Shown here piece after piece: positions 1-11,154 of a stretch of 64,000 nucleotides of DNA. The notes below the pieces were generated by a model. The model had not been told where the DNA came from. It worked only from the letters and a program-made list of their open reading frames with translations, and ran no database searches. The translations under genes were made by a program, and so were the position numbers. The stretch covers positions 124,001-188,000 of the forward strand of contig NC_079262.1 of the NCBI RefSeq assembly GCF_947241705.1. Reading direction: 5' to 3'. This stretch comes from Saccharomyces mikatae IFO 1815. Taxonomy: Eukaryota; Ascomycota; Saccharomycetes; Saccharomycetales; Saccharomycetaceae. The first letter of the stretch is position 1, and every line of letters begins with the position of its first letter.

Positions 1-2166
<2,166 letters not shown>

Positions 2167-2431
2167 TGTTGTAATATAAATCAACTATCGGCTATCAAGT
2201 AGTAGTCATACTACTAGTATATTATCATATACGGTGTTAGAAGATGACGCAAATGATGAGAAATAGTCATCTAAATTAGTGGAAGCTGAAACGCAAGAAT
2301 TGATAATGTAATAGGATAAATGAATAAGAACATATAAAACGATGAGATAATAGAGGAGAACTTCTAGTATATCTACATATCTAATATTATTGCCTTATCA
2401 ACAATGGAACCCCAGCAATCATCTCAAAATT
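2167..2431 (+). mobile_element. Old solo LTR of Ty1/Ty2 (delta) type, left piece, outermost layer of the nest
   Basis: It begins TGTTG and carries recognisable delta LTR sequence, including the block around ACGGTGTTAGAAGATGACG and the terminal part around the gag ATG. It is degenerate and shorter than the 332-bp LTR of the young element, so it is the oldest layer. It is cut at 2431 by a minus-strand LTR. Its end continues at 8679-8696, since AAATT occurs on both sides of the interruption. No convincing 5-bp duplication flanks the outer LTR (ATTCT against AAAAT), as expected for an old relic. Confidence 0.85.
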
Positions 2432-2493
2432 TGAGAGATTGGCGAATTTTCAGATGATTGTTGGGATTCCATTGTTGATAAAGGCAATAATAT
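2432..2493 (-). mobile_element. Minus-strand solo delta LTR, left piece, middle layer of the nest
   Basis: These 62 bp are the reverse complement of the end of a Ty1-type LTR (TGAGAG at the left edge, the complement of CTCTCA). The LTR resumes at 8410 and ends at 8678, for a total of about 331 bp. AAATT at 2427-2431 and again at 8679-8683 is its 5-bp target-site duplication. It is about 98% identical to the LTRs of the full element, so it is only slightly older. Confidence 0.9.
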
Positions 2494-2825
2494 TGTTGGA
2501 ATGAAAATCAACTATCGTCTATCAACTAGTAGTCATACTACTAGTACATTATCATATACGGTGTTAGAAGATGACATAAGTTATGAGAAGCCGTCATCGA
2601 AATAAGTGGAAGCTGAAATGCAAGGATTGATAATGTAATAGGATAATGACTGACAAATATAAAATGACAATAAAAGCATATACAGAATTATGTAGAATTA
2701 CGAGTTCCATTTATTGGATTCCTATATCCTCGAGGAGAACTTCTAGTATATCTATATACCTAATATTATTGCCTTTATCAAACAATGGAATCCCAACAAT
2801 CATCTCAAAATTCGCCAAGCTCTCA
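2494..2825 (+). repeat. 5' LTR of the Ty1 element
   Basis: It starts TGTTGG and ends CTCTCA. The gag ATG at 2785 lies inside it, as is normal for Ty1. Identical by eye to 8073-8404. Confidence 0.95.
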
Positions 2826-4104
2826 TGGTAGCGCCTGTGCTTCGGTTACTTCTACAGAAGTCCACACAAATCAAGATCCGTTAGACGTTTCAGCTTCCAA
2901 AATTCAAGAATTTGAGAAGGCTTCCACTAAGGCTCATTCTCAACAGACAACGACACCTCACTCGTCTGCTGTTCCAGAGAACCATCATCATGCCTCTCCT
3001 CCAGCTGATCAAGTACCATTGCCACAAGATGGGCCGCTCCCACAGCAGCGCATGATGACTCCCCAACAAGCCAATATTTCTGGTTGGCAGGTATACGGGC
3101 ACCCAACTTTGATGCCGTATCCACCTTATCAAATGACACCCATGTATGTTCCATCTAAGTCAAACTCACAGTTTACACAATATTTACCACCTGATGGAAC
3201 ACATCGAAACACTTCATCACCCGAGTCCGAAAATTCATTTACTGATTCATCCTCAGCGAAGTCTAATATGACATCCACTAATAATTATGTCAGACCACCA
3301 CCAATCTTAACCTCACCTAATGACTTCCTAAGTTGGGTTAAAACATACATTAAATTTTTGCAAAATTCAAATCTCGGTGATATTATTCCGACAACAACCG
3401 GAAAAGTAGTACGTCAGATGACAGATAATGAACTCACCTTCTTATGTCACACTTTTCAATTATTCGCTCCATCTCAGTTCCTACCCACCTGGGTCAAAGA
3501 CATCCTATCTATTGATTATACGGATATCATGAAAATTCTGTCGAAAAGCATCGAAAAAATGCAATCTGATAATCAAGAGGCAAATGACATCGTGACACTC
3601 GCAAATTTGCAATATAATGGCAGTACGCCTGCAGAAGCATTTGAAACAAAAGTCACAAACATTATTGACAGACTAAATAACAATGGCATTCACATCAATA
3701 ACAAAGTAGCATGCCAACTAATCATGAGAGGCCTATCTGGCGAATACAAATTTTTACGCTACACACGTCATCGATATCTAAATATGACAGTTGCTGAACT
3801 ATTTTTAGACATCCATGCTATCTATGAAGAACAACAGGAATCAAGACGCAGCAAACCTTACAGGAGAAATCCGAGTGATGAGAGAAATGATTCTCGAACT
3901 TACATGAATACGACCAAACCCAAAGCTTTAACTCGAAGTTCCCAAAAAACAAATAATTCGAAATCAAGAACAGCCAGGGCTCATAACGTATTCACATCTA
4001 AAAACTCTCCCGGTACTGAGAACGATTCCATCAGTGAATCAACTACCGGACCGATTCAATTGAACAATAAGCACGACCTTCACCTTAGGCCAGAAACTTA
4101 CTGA
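2785..4104 (+). CDS. Ty1 Gag (capsid/nucleocapsid), variant type
   Basis: This 439-residue Gag starts [15 protein letters not shown]. It has the Gln/Pro-rich N-terminal tail, the conserved capsid region ([16 protein letters not shown], then [10 protein letters not shown] and [19 protein letters not shown]) and a basic C-terminal part with nucleic-acid chaperone character. The middle segment ([21 protein letters not shown]) resembles the Ty1-prime type of Gag more than the canonical S288C Ty1 type, judging from memory. Its last codons overlap the frameshift signal from which Gag-Pol is made. Confidence 0.93.
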   Translation: MESQQSSQNSPSSHGSACASVTSTEVHTNQDPLDVSASKIQEFEKASTKAHSQQTTTPHSSAVPENHHHASPPADQVPLPQDGPLPQQRMMTPQQANISGWQVYGHPTLMPYPPYQMTPMYVPSKSNSQFTQYLPPDGTHRNTSSPESENSFTDSSSAKSNMTSTNNYVRPPPILTSPNDFLSWVKTYIKFLQNSNLGDIIPTTTGKVVRQMTDNELTFLCHTFQLFAPSQFLPTWVKDILSIDYTDIMKILSKSIEKMQSDNQEANDIVTLANLQYNGSTPAEAFETKVTNIIDRLNNNGIHINNKVACQLIMRGLSGEYKFLRYTRHRYLNMTVAELFLDIHAIYEEQQESRRSKPYRRNPSDERNDSRTYMNTTKPKALTRSSQKTNNSKSRTARAHNVFTSKNSPGTENDSISESTTGPIQLNNKHDLHLRPETY

Positions 4105-7100
4105 ATCTATCATAAATCATACGAATCATTATGATGATGAACTTCCTGGACACCTTCTTCTTGATTCAGGAGCATCGCGAACCCTCATAAGATCCGCCCA
4201 TCACATACACTCAGCATCACCTAATCCTGACATAAACGTAGTTGATGCTCAAAAAAGAAATATCCCGATTAACGCTGTTGGTGATCTTCAATTTCACTTC
4301 CAGGACGACACCAAAACATCAATAAAGGTATTGCACACCCCGAACATAGCCTATGACTTACTCAGTTTAAATGAACTGGCTGCAATAGATATTACAGCAT
4401 GCTTTACCAAAAACGTATTAGAACGAGCTGACGGCACTGTACTTGCACCTATCGTAAAATATGGCGACTTTTACTGGGTATCTAAAAAATATTTGCTTCC
4501 ATCGAATATCTCCATACCCACAATCAATAATGTTCACACAAGTGAGAGAACACACAAATATCCTTATCCTTTCATTCATCGGATGCTTGCACATGCCAAT
4601 GCCCAGACAATTAGATATTCACTTAAAAAGAACACTATTACGTATTTTAATGAATCTGATGTTGATTGGTCTAGCGCTACTAATTATCAATGTCCCGATT
4701 GCTTAATCGGTAAAAGCACCAAACACAGACATATCAAAGGATCACGGCTAAAATACCAAAATTCATATGAACCTTTTCAATACCTACATACGGACATATT
4801 TGGCCCTGTTCACAACCTACCAAAGAGCGCACCATCCTATTTTATCTCATTCACTGATGAAAAAACCAAATTCCGTTGGGTTTATCCATTACATGACCGT
4901 CGCGAGGATTCTATTCTCGATGTCTTTACTACGATACTGGCTTTCATTAAAAACCAGTTTCAGTCTAATGTTCTGGTTATTCAAATGGACCGTGGTTCTG
5001 AGTACACTAACAAAACTCTCCATAAATTCCTTGAAAAAAATGGTATAACTCCATGTTATACAACCACAGCGGATTCCAGAGCCCATGGTATCGCTGAACG
5101 GCTAAACCGTACCCTATTAGATGACTGTCGTACCCAACTGCAATGTAGTGGTCTACCGAATCATCTATGGTTTTCAGCAGTCGAATTCTCTACTATCGTA
5201 AGGAACTCACTAGCTTCGCCTAAAAGCAAAAAATCTGCAAGACAACACGCTGGATTAGCAGGACTTGACATCAGTACTTTGTTACCTTTCGGTCAACCCG
5301 TCATAGTCAATAACCACAACCCTGACTCAAAAATTCACCCTCGTGGTATCACTGGCTATGCTCTACATCCATCTCGAAATTCTTATGGATATATCATCTA
5401 TCTCCCATCCTTGAAGAAGACAGTAGATACGACTAATTACGTTATTCTTCAAGGCAAGGAATCCAGATTAGACCAATTCAATTACGACGCACTCACCTTC
5501 GATGACGATTTGAATCGTTTAACTGCTTCTTATCAATCGTTCATTGCGTCAAATGAGATCCAACAATCAAATGATCTCAACATAGAATCCGACCATGACT
5601 ATCAATCTGACATTGAATTGAATCCTGACCACCAACGAAATGTACTTCCAAAAGTACCAATCCCCACTGACTCCCCACCTCCTTTAACTCATACTGAAGA
5701 ATCAACGCCTATTTCTAAAACCAAGACTCGTGCACCCAGAGAAGTTGATCCAAACATATCTGAATCTAATATTCTTCCGTCTAAGAAGAGATCTAGCATC
5801 CCAAAAATTGCTGCTAACGACAGTACCGGTTCGGGTGGTATAAATCAATCAGATGTTCCTCTACTTACTCCTTTGTTCAAACCCGACACACAACATTCGT
5901 ATCAAGCCAATACATCTAATGATTTCGGTGACTCAGACTCACAAAGTGACATTGATGCTGACTATAAGGGCGTGACGATACCCAGTTTGGGTGGTACCAG
6001 CAACAAAACTGATTTGCAGATAAGTGATCCAGAGACTGAGAAAAGGACTAAACACCGTCCACCTTCAATCGATGCTTATCCACTGAAAAAGGACTCATCG
6101 CACCATATTTCCCCTATAAAAACACCAGTTACTCGTCCCGAACAGAATATCGAGGAATCTATTATCGCTGATCTCCCTCTCCCTGATCTACCTCCAATAC
6201 ATACTACCGAATTCCCTGACCCATTTAAAGAACTTCCCCCGATCAATTCTCGTCAAACTAATTCCAGTTTGGGTGGTATGGATGACTCTAATATCTCCGC
6301 TACTACCAATAGCAAGAAAAGATCATTAGAAGATAATGAAACTGAAATTGAGGTATCACGAGACACATGGAATACAAAGAATATGCGTAGTTTAGAACCT
6401 CCAAGGTCAAAGAAACGAATACTGCTGATCGCAGCTGTAAAAACAGTAAAATCAATCAAACCGATACGAGCAACCTTAAGATATGACGAAGCAATCACAT
6501 ACAATAAAAATATTATAGAAAAGGAAAAATATATCGAAGCATATCAAAAAGAAATCAATCAACTACTAAAAATGAACACTTGGGATACAGACAGATATTA
6601 TGACAGGGAAGATATAGACCCTAAAAGGGTAATAAACTCAATGTTTATCTTCAACAAGAAACGCGACGGAACTCATAAAGCTAGATTTGTTGCAAGAGGT
6701 GACGTTCAACATCCCGATACGTATGACTCAGGTATGCAATCCAACACTGTACACCATTATGCATTGATGACATCTCTGTCTCTAGCATTAGACAATGACT
6801 ATTTTATTACACAATTAGATATATCCTCGGCGTACTTGTACGCAGACATTAAAGAAGAATTATACATAAGACCCCCACCACATTTGAGAATGAATAACAA
6901 GTTAATACGTTTGAGGAAATCACTTTATGGTTTGAAACAAAGTGGTGCAAACTGGTATGAAACTATTAAATCATATCTGATACAACAATGTAATATGAAA
7001 GAAGTTCGTGGATGGTCATGTGTATTTAAGAATAGTCAATTGACAATTTGCTTATTTGTTGATGATATGATATTATTTAGCAAGGACTTAAATGCAAATA

Positions 7101-8050
7101 AGAAAGTTATAGAAAAACTTAAGAGACAGTATGATACGAAGATTATAAACCTAGGTGAGGATAATGATGAAATACAATATGACATTCTCGGATTAGAAAT
7201 CAAATATAAGAGAGGTAAATACATGAAGTTAGGTATGGAAAACTCTCTAACTGAAAAACTACCCAAAATAAACGTACCTTTGAACCCTAAAGGAAAGAAA
7301 CTTGCTGCTCCAGGCCAACCAGGTCTTTACATAGACCAGGAAGAGCTAGAACTAGAAGAAGATGATTACAAAATGAAGGTACATGAAATGCAAAAACTAA
7401 TAGGTCTAGCGTCATACGTTGGATATAAGTTTAGATTCGACCTATTATATTACATTAACACGCTTGCACAACATATACTATTTCCATCCAAGCAAGTGTT
7501 AGATATGACATATGAATTGATACAGTTCATATGGGATACGAGAGATAGACAACTAATATGGCACAAAAGCAAATCTGCTAAGCCAGCAAATAATTTAGTT
7601 GTTATAAGCGATGCCTCATACGGCAATCAACCGTATTATAAATCACAGATTGGCAACGTATTTCTACTTAATGGAAAGGTAATTGGAGGAAAGTCCACCA
7701 AGGCTTCATTGACATGTACTTCGACTACAGAAGCAGAAATACACGCAATAAGTGAATCTGTTCCGTTATTAAATAATCTAAGTTACCTCGTACAAGAACT
7801 TAACAAAAAACCAATTACTAAAGGATTACTTACTGACAGTAAATCTACAATCAGTATAGTTATGTCCAAAAATGAAGAGAAATTTAGAAACAGATTTTTT
7901 GGTACTAAAGCAATGAGACTCAGAGATGAAGTATCAGGAAATAATTTGCACGTATGCTATATCGAGACTAAAAAGAATATTGCAGACGTATTAACCAAAC
8001 CTCTTCCAATAAAAACATTTAAACTACTAACAAACAAATGGATTCATTAG
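4091..8050 (+). CDS. Ty1 Pol region (protease, integrase, reverse transcriptase, RNase H)
   Basis: This is the +1 frame relative to gag, open from the frameshift signal to the stop at 8050, and expressed in this family only as a Gag-Pol fusion. I see the aspartic protease DSGA at 4163-4174, then the integrase zinc region (HRMLAHAN with CPDCLIGK). The integrase core acidic residues lie in [14 protein letters not shown] and [12 protein letters not shown]. After a long variable Ser/Thr/Pro-rich stretch comes reverse transcriptase, with [12 protein letters not shown] and the active-site FVDDM. RNase H follows with [18 protein letters not shown] and LTDSKST. It looks whole. Confidence 0.93.
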   Translation, partial: QKLTESIINHTNHYDDELPGHLLLDSGASRTLIRSAHHIHSASPNPDINVVDAQKRNIPINAVGDLQFHFQDDTKTSIKVLHTPNIAYDLLSLNELAAIDITACFTKNVLERADGTVLAPIVKYGDFYWVSKKYLLPSNISIPTINNVHTSERTHKYPYPFIHRMLAHANAQTIRYSLKKNTITYFNESDVDWSSATNYQCPDCLIGKSTKHRHIKGSRLKYQNSYEPFQYLHTDIFGPVHNLPKSAPSYFISFTDEKTKFRWVYPLHDRREDSILDVFTTILAFIKNQFQSNVLVIQMDRGSEYTNKTLHKFLEKNGITPCYTTTADSRAHGIAERLNRTLLDDCRTQLQCSGLPNHLWFSAVEFSTIVRNSLASPKSKKSARQHAGLAGLDISTLLPFGQPVIVNNHNPDSKIHPRGITGYALHPSRNSYGYIIYLPSLKKTVDTTNYVILQGKESRLDQFNYDALTFDDDLNRLTASYQSFIASNEIQQSNDLNIESDHDYQSDIELNPDHQRNVLPKVPIPTDSPPPLTHTEESTPISKTKTRAPREVDPNISESNILPSKKRSSIPKIAANDSTGSGGINQSDVPLLTPLFKPDTQHSYQANTSNDFGDSDSQSDIDADYKGVTIPSLGGTSNKTDLQISDPETEKRTKHRPPSIDAYPLKKDSSHHISPIKTPVTRPEQNIEESIIADLPLPDLPPIHTTEFPDPFKELPPINSRQTNSSLGGMDDSNISATTNSKKRSLEDNETEIEVSRDTWNTKNMRSLEPPRSKKRILLIAAVKTVKSIKPIRATLRYDEAITYNKNIIEKEKYIEAYQKEINQLLKMNTWDTDRYYDREDIDPKRVINSMFIFNKKRDGTHKARFVARGDVQHPDTYDSGMQSNTVHHYALMTSLSLALDNDYFITQLDISSAYLYADIKEELYIRPPPHLRMNNKLIRLRKSLYGLKQSGANWYETIKSYLIQQCNMKEVRGWSCVFKNSQLTICLFVDDMILFSKDLNANKKVIEKLKRQYDTKIINLGEDNDEIQYDILGLEIKYKRGKYMKLGMENSLTEKLPKINVPLNPKGKKLAAPGQPGLYIDQEELELEEDDYKMKVHEMQKLIGLASYVGYKFRFDLLYYINTLAQHILFPSKQVLDMTYELIQFIWDTRDRQLIWHKSKSAKPANNLVVISDASYGNQPYYKSQIGNVFLLNGKVIGGKSTKASLTCTSTTEAEIHAISESVPLLNNLSYLVQELNKKPITKGLLTDSKSTISIVMSKNEEKFRNRFFGTKAMRLRDEVSGNNLHVCYIETKKNIADVLTKPLPIKTFKLLTNKWIH

Positions 8051-8072
8051 ATCTATTACATTATGGGTGGTA

Positions 8073-8404
8073 TGTTGGAATGAAAATCAACTATCGTCTA
8101 TCAACTAGTAGTCATACTACTAGTACATTATCATATACGGTGTTAGAAGATGACATAAGTTATGAGAAGCCGTCATCGAAATAAGTGGAAGCTGAAATGC
8201 AAGGATTGATAATGTAATAGGATAATGACTGACAAATATAAAATGACAATAAAAGCATATACAGAATTATGTAGAATTACGAGTTCCATTTATTGGATTC
8301 CTATATCCTCGAGGAGAACTTCTAGTATATCTATATACCTAATATTATTGCCTTTATCAAACAATGGAATCCCAACAATCATCTCAAAATTCGCCAAGCT
8401 CTCA
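8073..8404 (+). repeat. 3' LTR of the Ty1 element
   Basis: It starts TGTTGG and ends CTCTCA, 332 bp, identical by eye to the 5' LTR. It abuts the minus-strand LTR at 8405 and so forms one arm of a long inverted repeat. Short open frames inside it are LTR sequence, not genes. Confidence 0.95.
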
Positions 8405-8678
8405 AATATTAGGTATGTAGATATACTAGAAGTTCTCCTCGAGGATATAGGAATCCAATAAATGGAACTCGTAATTCTACATAATTCTGTATATGCTTTT
8501 ATTGTCATTTTATATTTGTCAGTCATTATCCTATTACATTATCAATCCTTGCATTTCAGCTTCCACTTATTTCGATGACCGCTTCTCATAACTTATGTCA
8601 TCTTATAACACCGTATATGATAATGTACTAGTAGTATGACTACTAGTTGATAGACGATAGTTGATTTTCATTCCAACA
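8405..8678 (-). mobile_element. Minus-strand solo delta LTR, right piece, middle layer
   Basis: This is the remainder of the LTR begun at 2432-2493. It ends CCAACA, the complement of TGTTGG. Its first 5 bp are the Ty1 target duplication AATAT. Read in reverse it matches positions 1-274 of the Ty1 LTR with only about three differences. Confidence 0.9.
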
Positions 8679-8696
8679 AAATTCACCCAAATCTCA
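8679..8696 (+). mobile_element. Right-hand end of the old plus-strand delta LTR, outermost layer
   Basis: AAATT followed by a stretch ending ATCTCA continues the LTR interrupted at 2431. It resembles the segment of Ty1-type LTRs just before their terminal CA. Confidence 0.65.
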
Positions 8697-8777
8697 AAAA
8701 TACATGTCCTGATAGGGCGTGTTAGAAAAATTTACTGAACAACCTGAAATATTTCAGGCTGGCTTTCCAACGAATTA

Positions 8778-8850
8778 GCCTTGTTGGCGCAATCGGTAGC
8801 GCGTATGACTCTTAATCATAAGGTTAGGGGTTCGAGCCCCCTACAGGGCT
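8778..8850 (+). tRNA. tK(CUU): tRNA-Lys(CUU)
   Basis: This is a 73-nt cloverleaf without intron. The acceptor strand GCCTTGT pairs with ACAGGGC, with one G-U pair. The A-box region is TGGCGCAATCGG and the B box is GGTTCGAGCCC. The anticodon loop CTCTTAA carries anticodon CTT, which reads AAG. CCA is not encoded, as expected for a eukaryote. It corresponds to tK(CUU)G1 of S. cerevisiae, which sits in the same MCM6-EMP24 interval. It is the likely attractor of the three LTR insertions upstream. Confidence 0.97.
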
Positions 8851-8875
8851 ATCATTTCTCCACAATAACATATTG

Positions 8876-8887
8876 TTTTCTTTTTTT
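8876..8887 (+). terminator. Pol III terminator (T-run) of tRNA-Lys
   Basis: TTTTCTTTTTTT lies 26 bp after the mature 3' end. Runs of this length stop yeast RNA polymerase III efficiently. Confidence 0.75.
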
Positions 8888-9152
8888 CCCTTCTGAAAGT
8901 CGACACCAAAACACTGTAATAAACAAACCTAGTACCTCTGCCTCTTCCTGGTTTTCGGTACATTTTTCATTCGATAAGTTCACAATAGTCTGTGCTTGTA
9001 CTATCGCACGTTCTGGAGCATATATATGTATATAAGTGGCACAGGGTAAAAGGACAAAACTGAGAATTCACTTCTTCACGCGCTATCTGATCGTATATGT
9101 AATCTTATGTAGGCAAAAGTAAAAATATATGAACCCCACTTCCGTGCCTTAC
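8888..9152. other. Intergenic DNA between tRNA-Lys and the 3' end of EMP24
   Basis: About 265 bp, AT-rich, with a TATATATGTATATA stretch near 9020-9033. It presumably holds the EMP24 3' end signals. I see no gene. Confidence 0.5.
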
Positions 9153-9764
9153 TTAGACTAGCGATGTGACTTCAAAAAATCTTCTCAAATAGTATATCTG
9201 GAAAAGAGAGTTTGCAACGACAACTCCCAGTTGAAAAATAGACCACCATTTAACACGATCGTTGGTCGACTCCGCGGTATTTCTGTGGGTTCTTTCTCTA
9301 ATAACAATGTAACTCTGTTCATCCTTGACTTCCCTGGTTAATTTGGACAACTTTCTAACAGCACTATCCAGTGTATTCGTGTTTGGGTCGTCCAAATCCA
9401 CATATATCACCCCGTGGATGTTGAATGTCACATCTTTTGTTTCCACACCAGAGTTCTCGTTCAAGAAGCAATACTGGAAATGTCCCTTGTATGGAGCAGA
9501 CAGCGTGATTTCACCATGCGAGGCGTCTCTGACGGTTTTCAAAACCTCATGTCTTTCCGGCCCGTAAATGATGAAGTCACCAGTCAACTGACTACTGGAT
9601 TGAGGATTTCTATCACCAAACTGGAACGAGATGGAAAGCTCGTCACCCTTACTCAAGTCTTCGAAAAAACATCTACGGCCATACGCTGGAAGAAGGACGT
9701 TATGGGCGGACGCCGCGAAGAATAGGAAGCAGGCAACAATAAATCTAGTAGCAAATGAGGCCAT
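9153..9764 (-). CDS. EMP24: EMP24, p24-family cargo receptor of COPII vesicles
   Basis: This 203-residue type I membrane protein cycles between ER and Golgi, packaging GPI-anchored proteins into COPII vesicles with Erv25, Erp1 and Erp2. The signal peptide is MASFATRFIVACFLFFAASA. The luminal GOLD domain follows, with its two cysteines in GRRCFF and YCFLNE. Then come a coiled-coil neck (about residues 125-165) and one membrane span near residues 172-192. The short cytosolic tail ends YLRRFFEVTSLV, which has the FF-type COPII/COPI signal and the C-terminal hydrophobic pair. Length equals S. cerevisiae Emp24, with about nine substitutions by my memory. It is divergent from YIP4, another early secretory gene, across 278 bp. 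Confidence 0.96.
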   Translation of the reverse strand: MASFATRFIVACFLFFAASAHNVLLPAYGRRCFFEDLSKGDELSISFQFGDRNPQSSSQLTGDFIIYGPERHEVLKTVRDASHGEITLSAPYKGHFQYCFLNENSGVETKDVTFNIHGVIYVDLDDPNTNTLDSAVRKLSKLTREVKDEQSYIVIRERTHRNTAESTNDRVKWWSIFQLGVVVANSLFQIYYLRRFFEVTSLV

Positions 9765-10042
9765 CCTTGTGCGTGTGTACTTCTATGTCGAGAGATGCTA
9801 GAAAAGTTGCGGTTTTACCGAGAATTGCTTTTATCTCAATATACGTTTCGTGTCAAAATGCTTAACCGACCGATCTCTCAGGCTCTTTTGCACGAGTTTT
9901 CCGACCTTCCTCGCGTTTTTTTTCTAATGAAGTGGGTACCCGGCATGGTAATTGCGATTTCTCGTCCCCTTTTATATTAACAAGTAAGGTTTCTTTGTTT
10001 CAAGCAGTAGAGAACAGGAGAAGCCATAGGAGAGCAGGCAAA

Positions 10043-10750
10043 ATGTCGTACGGGAGAGAAGATACTACAATTGAGCCTGATTTTATAGAACCAGAGGGAC
10101 CATTAGCGGTTTCGGGAGGTGCGGCTGACAGCATTGGCGGAGTTCTACAGACTTCAGGCAGCAGAGGTACGCTCGACGAGACTGTTTTACAGACACTAAA
10201 GCGTGATGTGGTCGACATCAACTCTAGGTTGAAACAGGTTGTGTATCCGCACTTCCCATCTTTTTTTAGTTGCTCAGAAGATGGTTTGGAGACGAGCGAT
10301 AAGGACATTTCAGCCAATTGCGATCTATGGGCTCCCCTTGCGTTCATCATATTGTATTCTCTGTTTGTATCGCATGCACGGTCGCTGTTCTCGAGTCTGT
10401 TCGTGTCTAGTTGGTTCGTTTTACTGGTGATGGCACTGCATCTGAGACTGACCAAGCCGCATCAGAAGGTGTCGCTAATTTCGTACATATCCATTTCCGG
10501 GTATTGTCTATTCCCTCAGGTGCTGAATGCTTTAATTGCGCAGCTACTACTACCGCTGGTTTTCCATGTCGGGAGGCAAAACCGCTGGATTGTGAGGATC
10601 CTGTCGCTTGTGAAACTGGTAGTCATGGTGCTGTGCCTAATGTGGTCTGTGGCCGCTGTTTCGTGGGTTACTAAGAGCAAGACGGTTATCGAGATATACC
10701 CCCTGGGACTCTGCCTCTTCGGTATGGCTTGGTTGTCGACCATTCTATAA
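10043..10750 (+). CDS. YIP4: YIP4, Rab-interacting Yip1-family membrane protein
   Basis: This 235-residue polytopic Golgi/ER protein belongs to the Yip1 family, which interacts with prenylated Rab GTPases. The start is the ATG at 10043 (MSYGREDTTIEPDF); an upstream in-frame ATG at 9932 would add 37 residues with no family resemblance. The N-terminal 95 residues are soluble and hydrophilic. Five hydrophobic segments follow (for example LAFIILYSLFVSHA, FVLLVMALHL, LISYISISGYCLFP, LVKLVVMVLCLMWSVAA and the C-terminal LGLCLFGMAWLSTIL). It matches YGL198W in order and length. Confidence 0.94.
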   Translation: MSYGREDTTIEPDFIEPEGPLAVSGGAADSIGGVLQTSGSRGTLDETVLQTLKRDVVDINSRLKQVVYPHFPSFFSCSEDGLETSDKDISANCDLWAPLAFIILYSLFVSHARSLFSSLFVSSWFVLLVMALHLRLTKPHQKVSLISYISISGYCLFPQVLNALIAQLLLPLVFHVGRQNRWIVRILSLVKLVVMVLCLMWSVAAVSWVTKSKTVIEIYPLGLCLFGMAWLSTIL

Positions 10751-11154
10751 AAAGACTAGTTAAAATATATAGAACTCAATATCATGGACATATTGTGGCA
10801 TAATCTCGCGAGCCACGGCAGCAAGTAATGAAAAAAAAAAAAAATATGACGCCTACAGGGGGGCTGGCGTGTGGCTAAGGCTGACTCTGTATACCGTAAG
10901 AACAGTTCAGAGTAAGAATAGCCTTATTTGATGCGTAGGTAGCGCAGGAGTTTGGAAAAGTTTACTTCAACCTCACGGCGCCCATTTACCACAATTGTCT
11001 GAGAACTTTCTTCCCTTCCGTGTCGATCCCCACACTTGCAAGCATTACATAGAAAAGGCGCTTCAAAGGCTTTTCTGTTTTACTATATATAGGGCAACAT
11101 AGCGTGTGTGCAAACGTAAGAAAAAGCAATAATCTGCACCAGCTTCAGTGTAGT
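10751..11154. other. Intergenic DNA between YIP4 and MDS3
   Basis: 404 bp. It contains an A-run near 10829-10843 and, close to the MDS3 start, the TATA sequence TATATATA at 11084-11091, about 64 bp before the ATG. No gene seen. Confidence 0.55.

Larger units (their letters stand above)
2494..8404 (+). mobile_element. Complete Ty1 retrotransposon (Ty1/copia, Pseudoviridae), young
   Basis: The element spans 5911 bp with 332-bp LTRs at 2494-2825 and 8073-8404. I read the two LTRs as identical, and AATAT flanks both ends (2489-2493 and 8405-8409) as a 5-bp target duplication. Both show the insertion to be very recent. Gag (2785-4104) and the Pol frame (joined through the family's usual +1 frameshift signal CTTAGGC at 4084-4090, running to 8050) both look whole; I saw no breaks. 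The insertion lies 374 bp upstream of tRNA-Lys(CUU), the position preferred by Ty1 integrase, which is guided by RNA polymerase III. It landed inside a pre-existing minus-strand LTR. Confidence 0.96.

Noticed and set aside
8225-8526. Two mirror-image 78-codon ORFs on opposite strands
   Set aside because: Both are LTR sequence read in the two arms of the inverted repeat, not genes.
9932-10042. 37-residue N-terminal extension of YIP4
   Set aside because: No family resemblance, and it lies in the promoter shared with EMP24; the ATG at 10043 gives the expected length.
10000-10455. 151-codon minus-strand ORF over YIP4 (place of dubious YGL199C)
   Set aside because: It lies wholly antisense to the conserved YIP4 frame and has no motif; its openness follows from YIP4 codon use.
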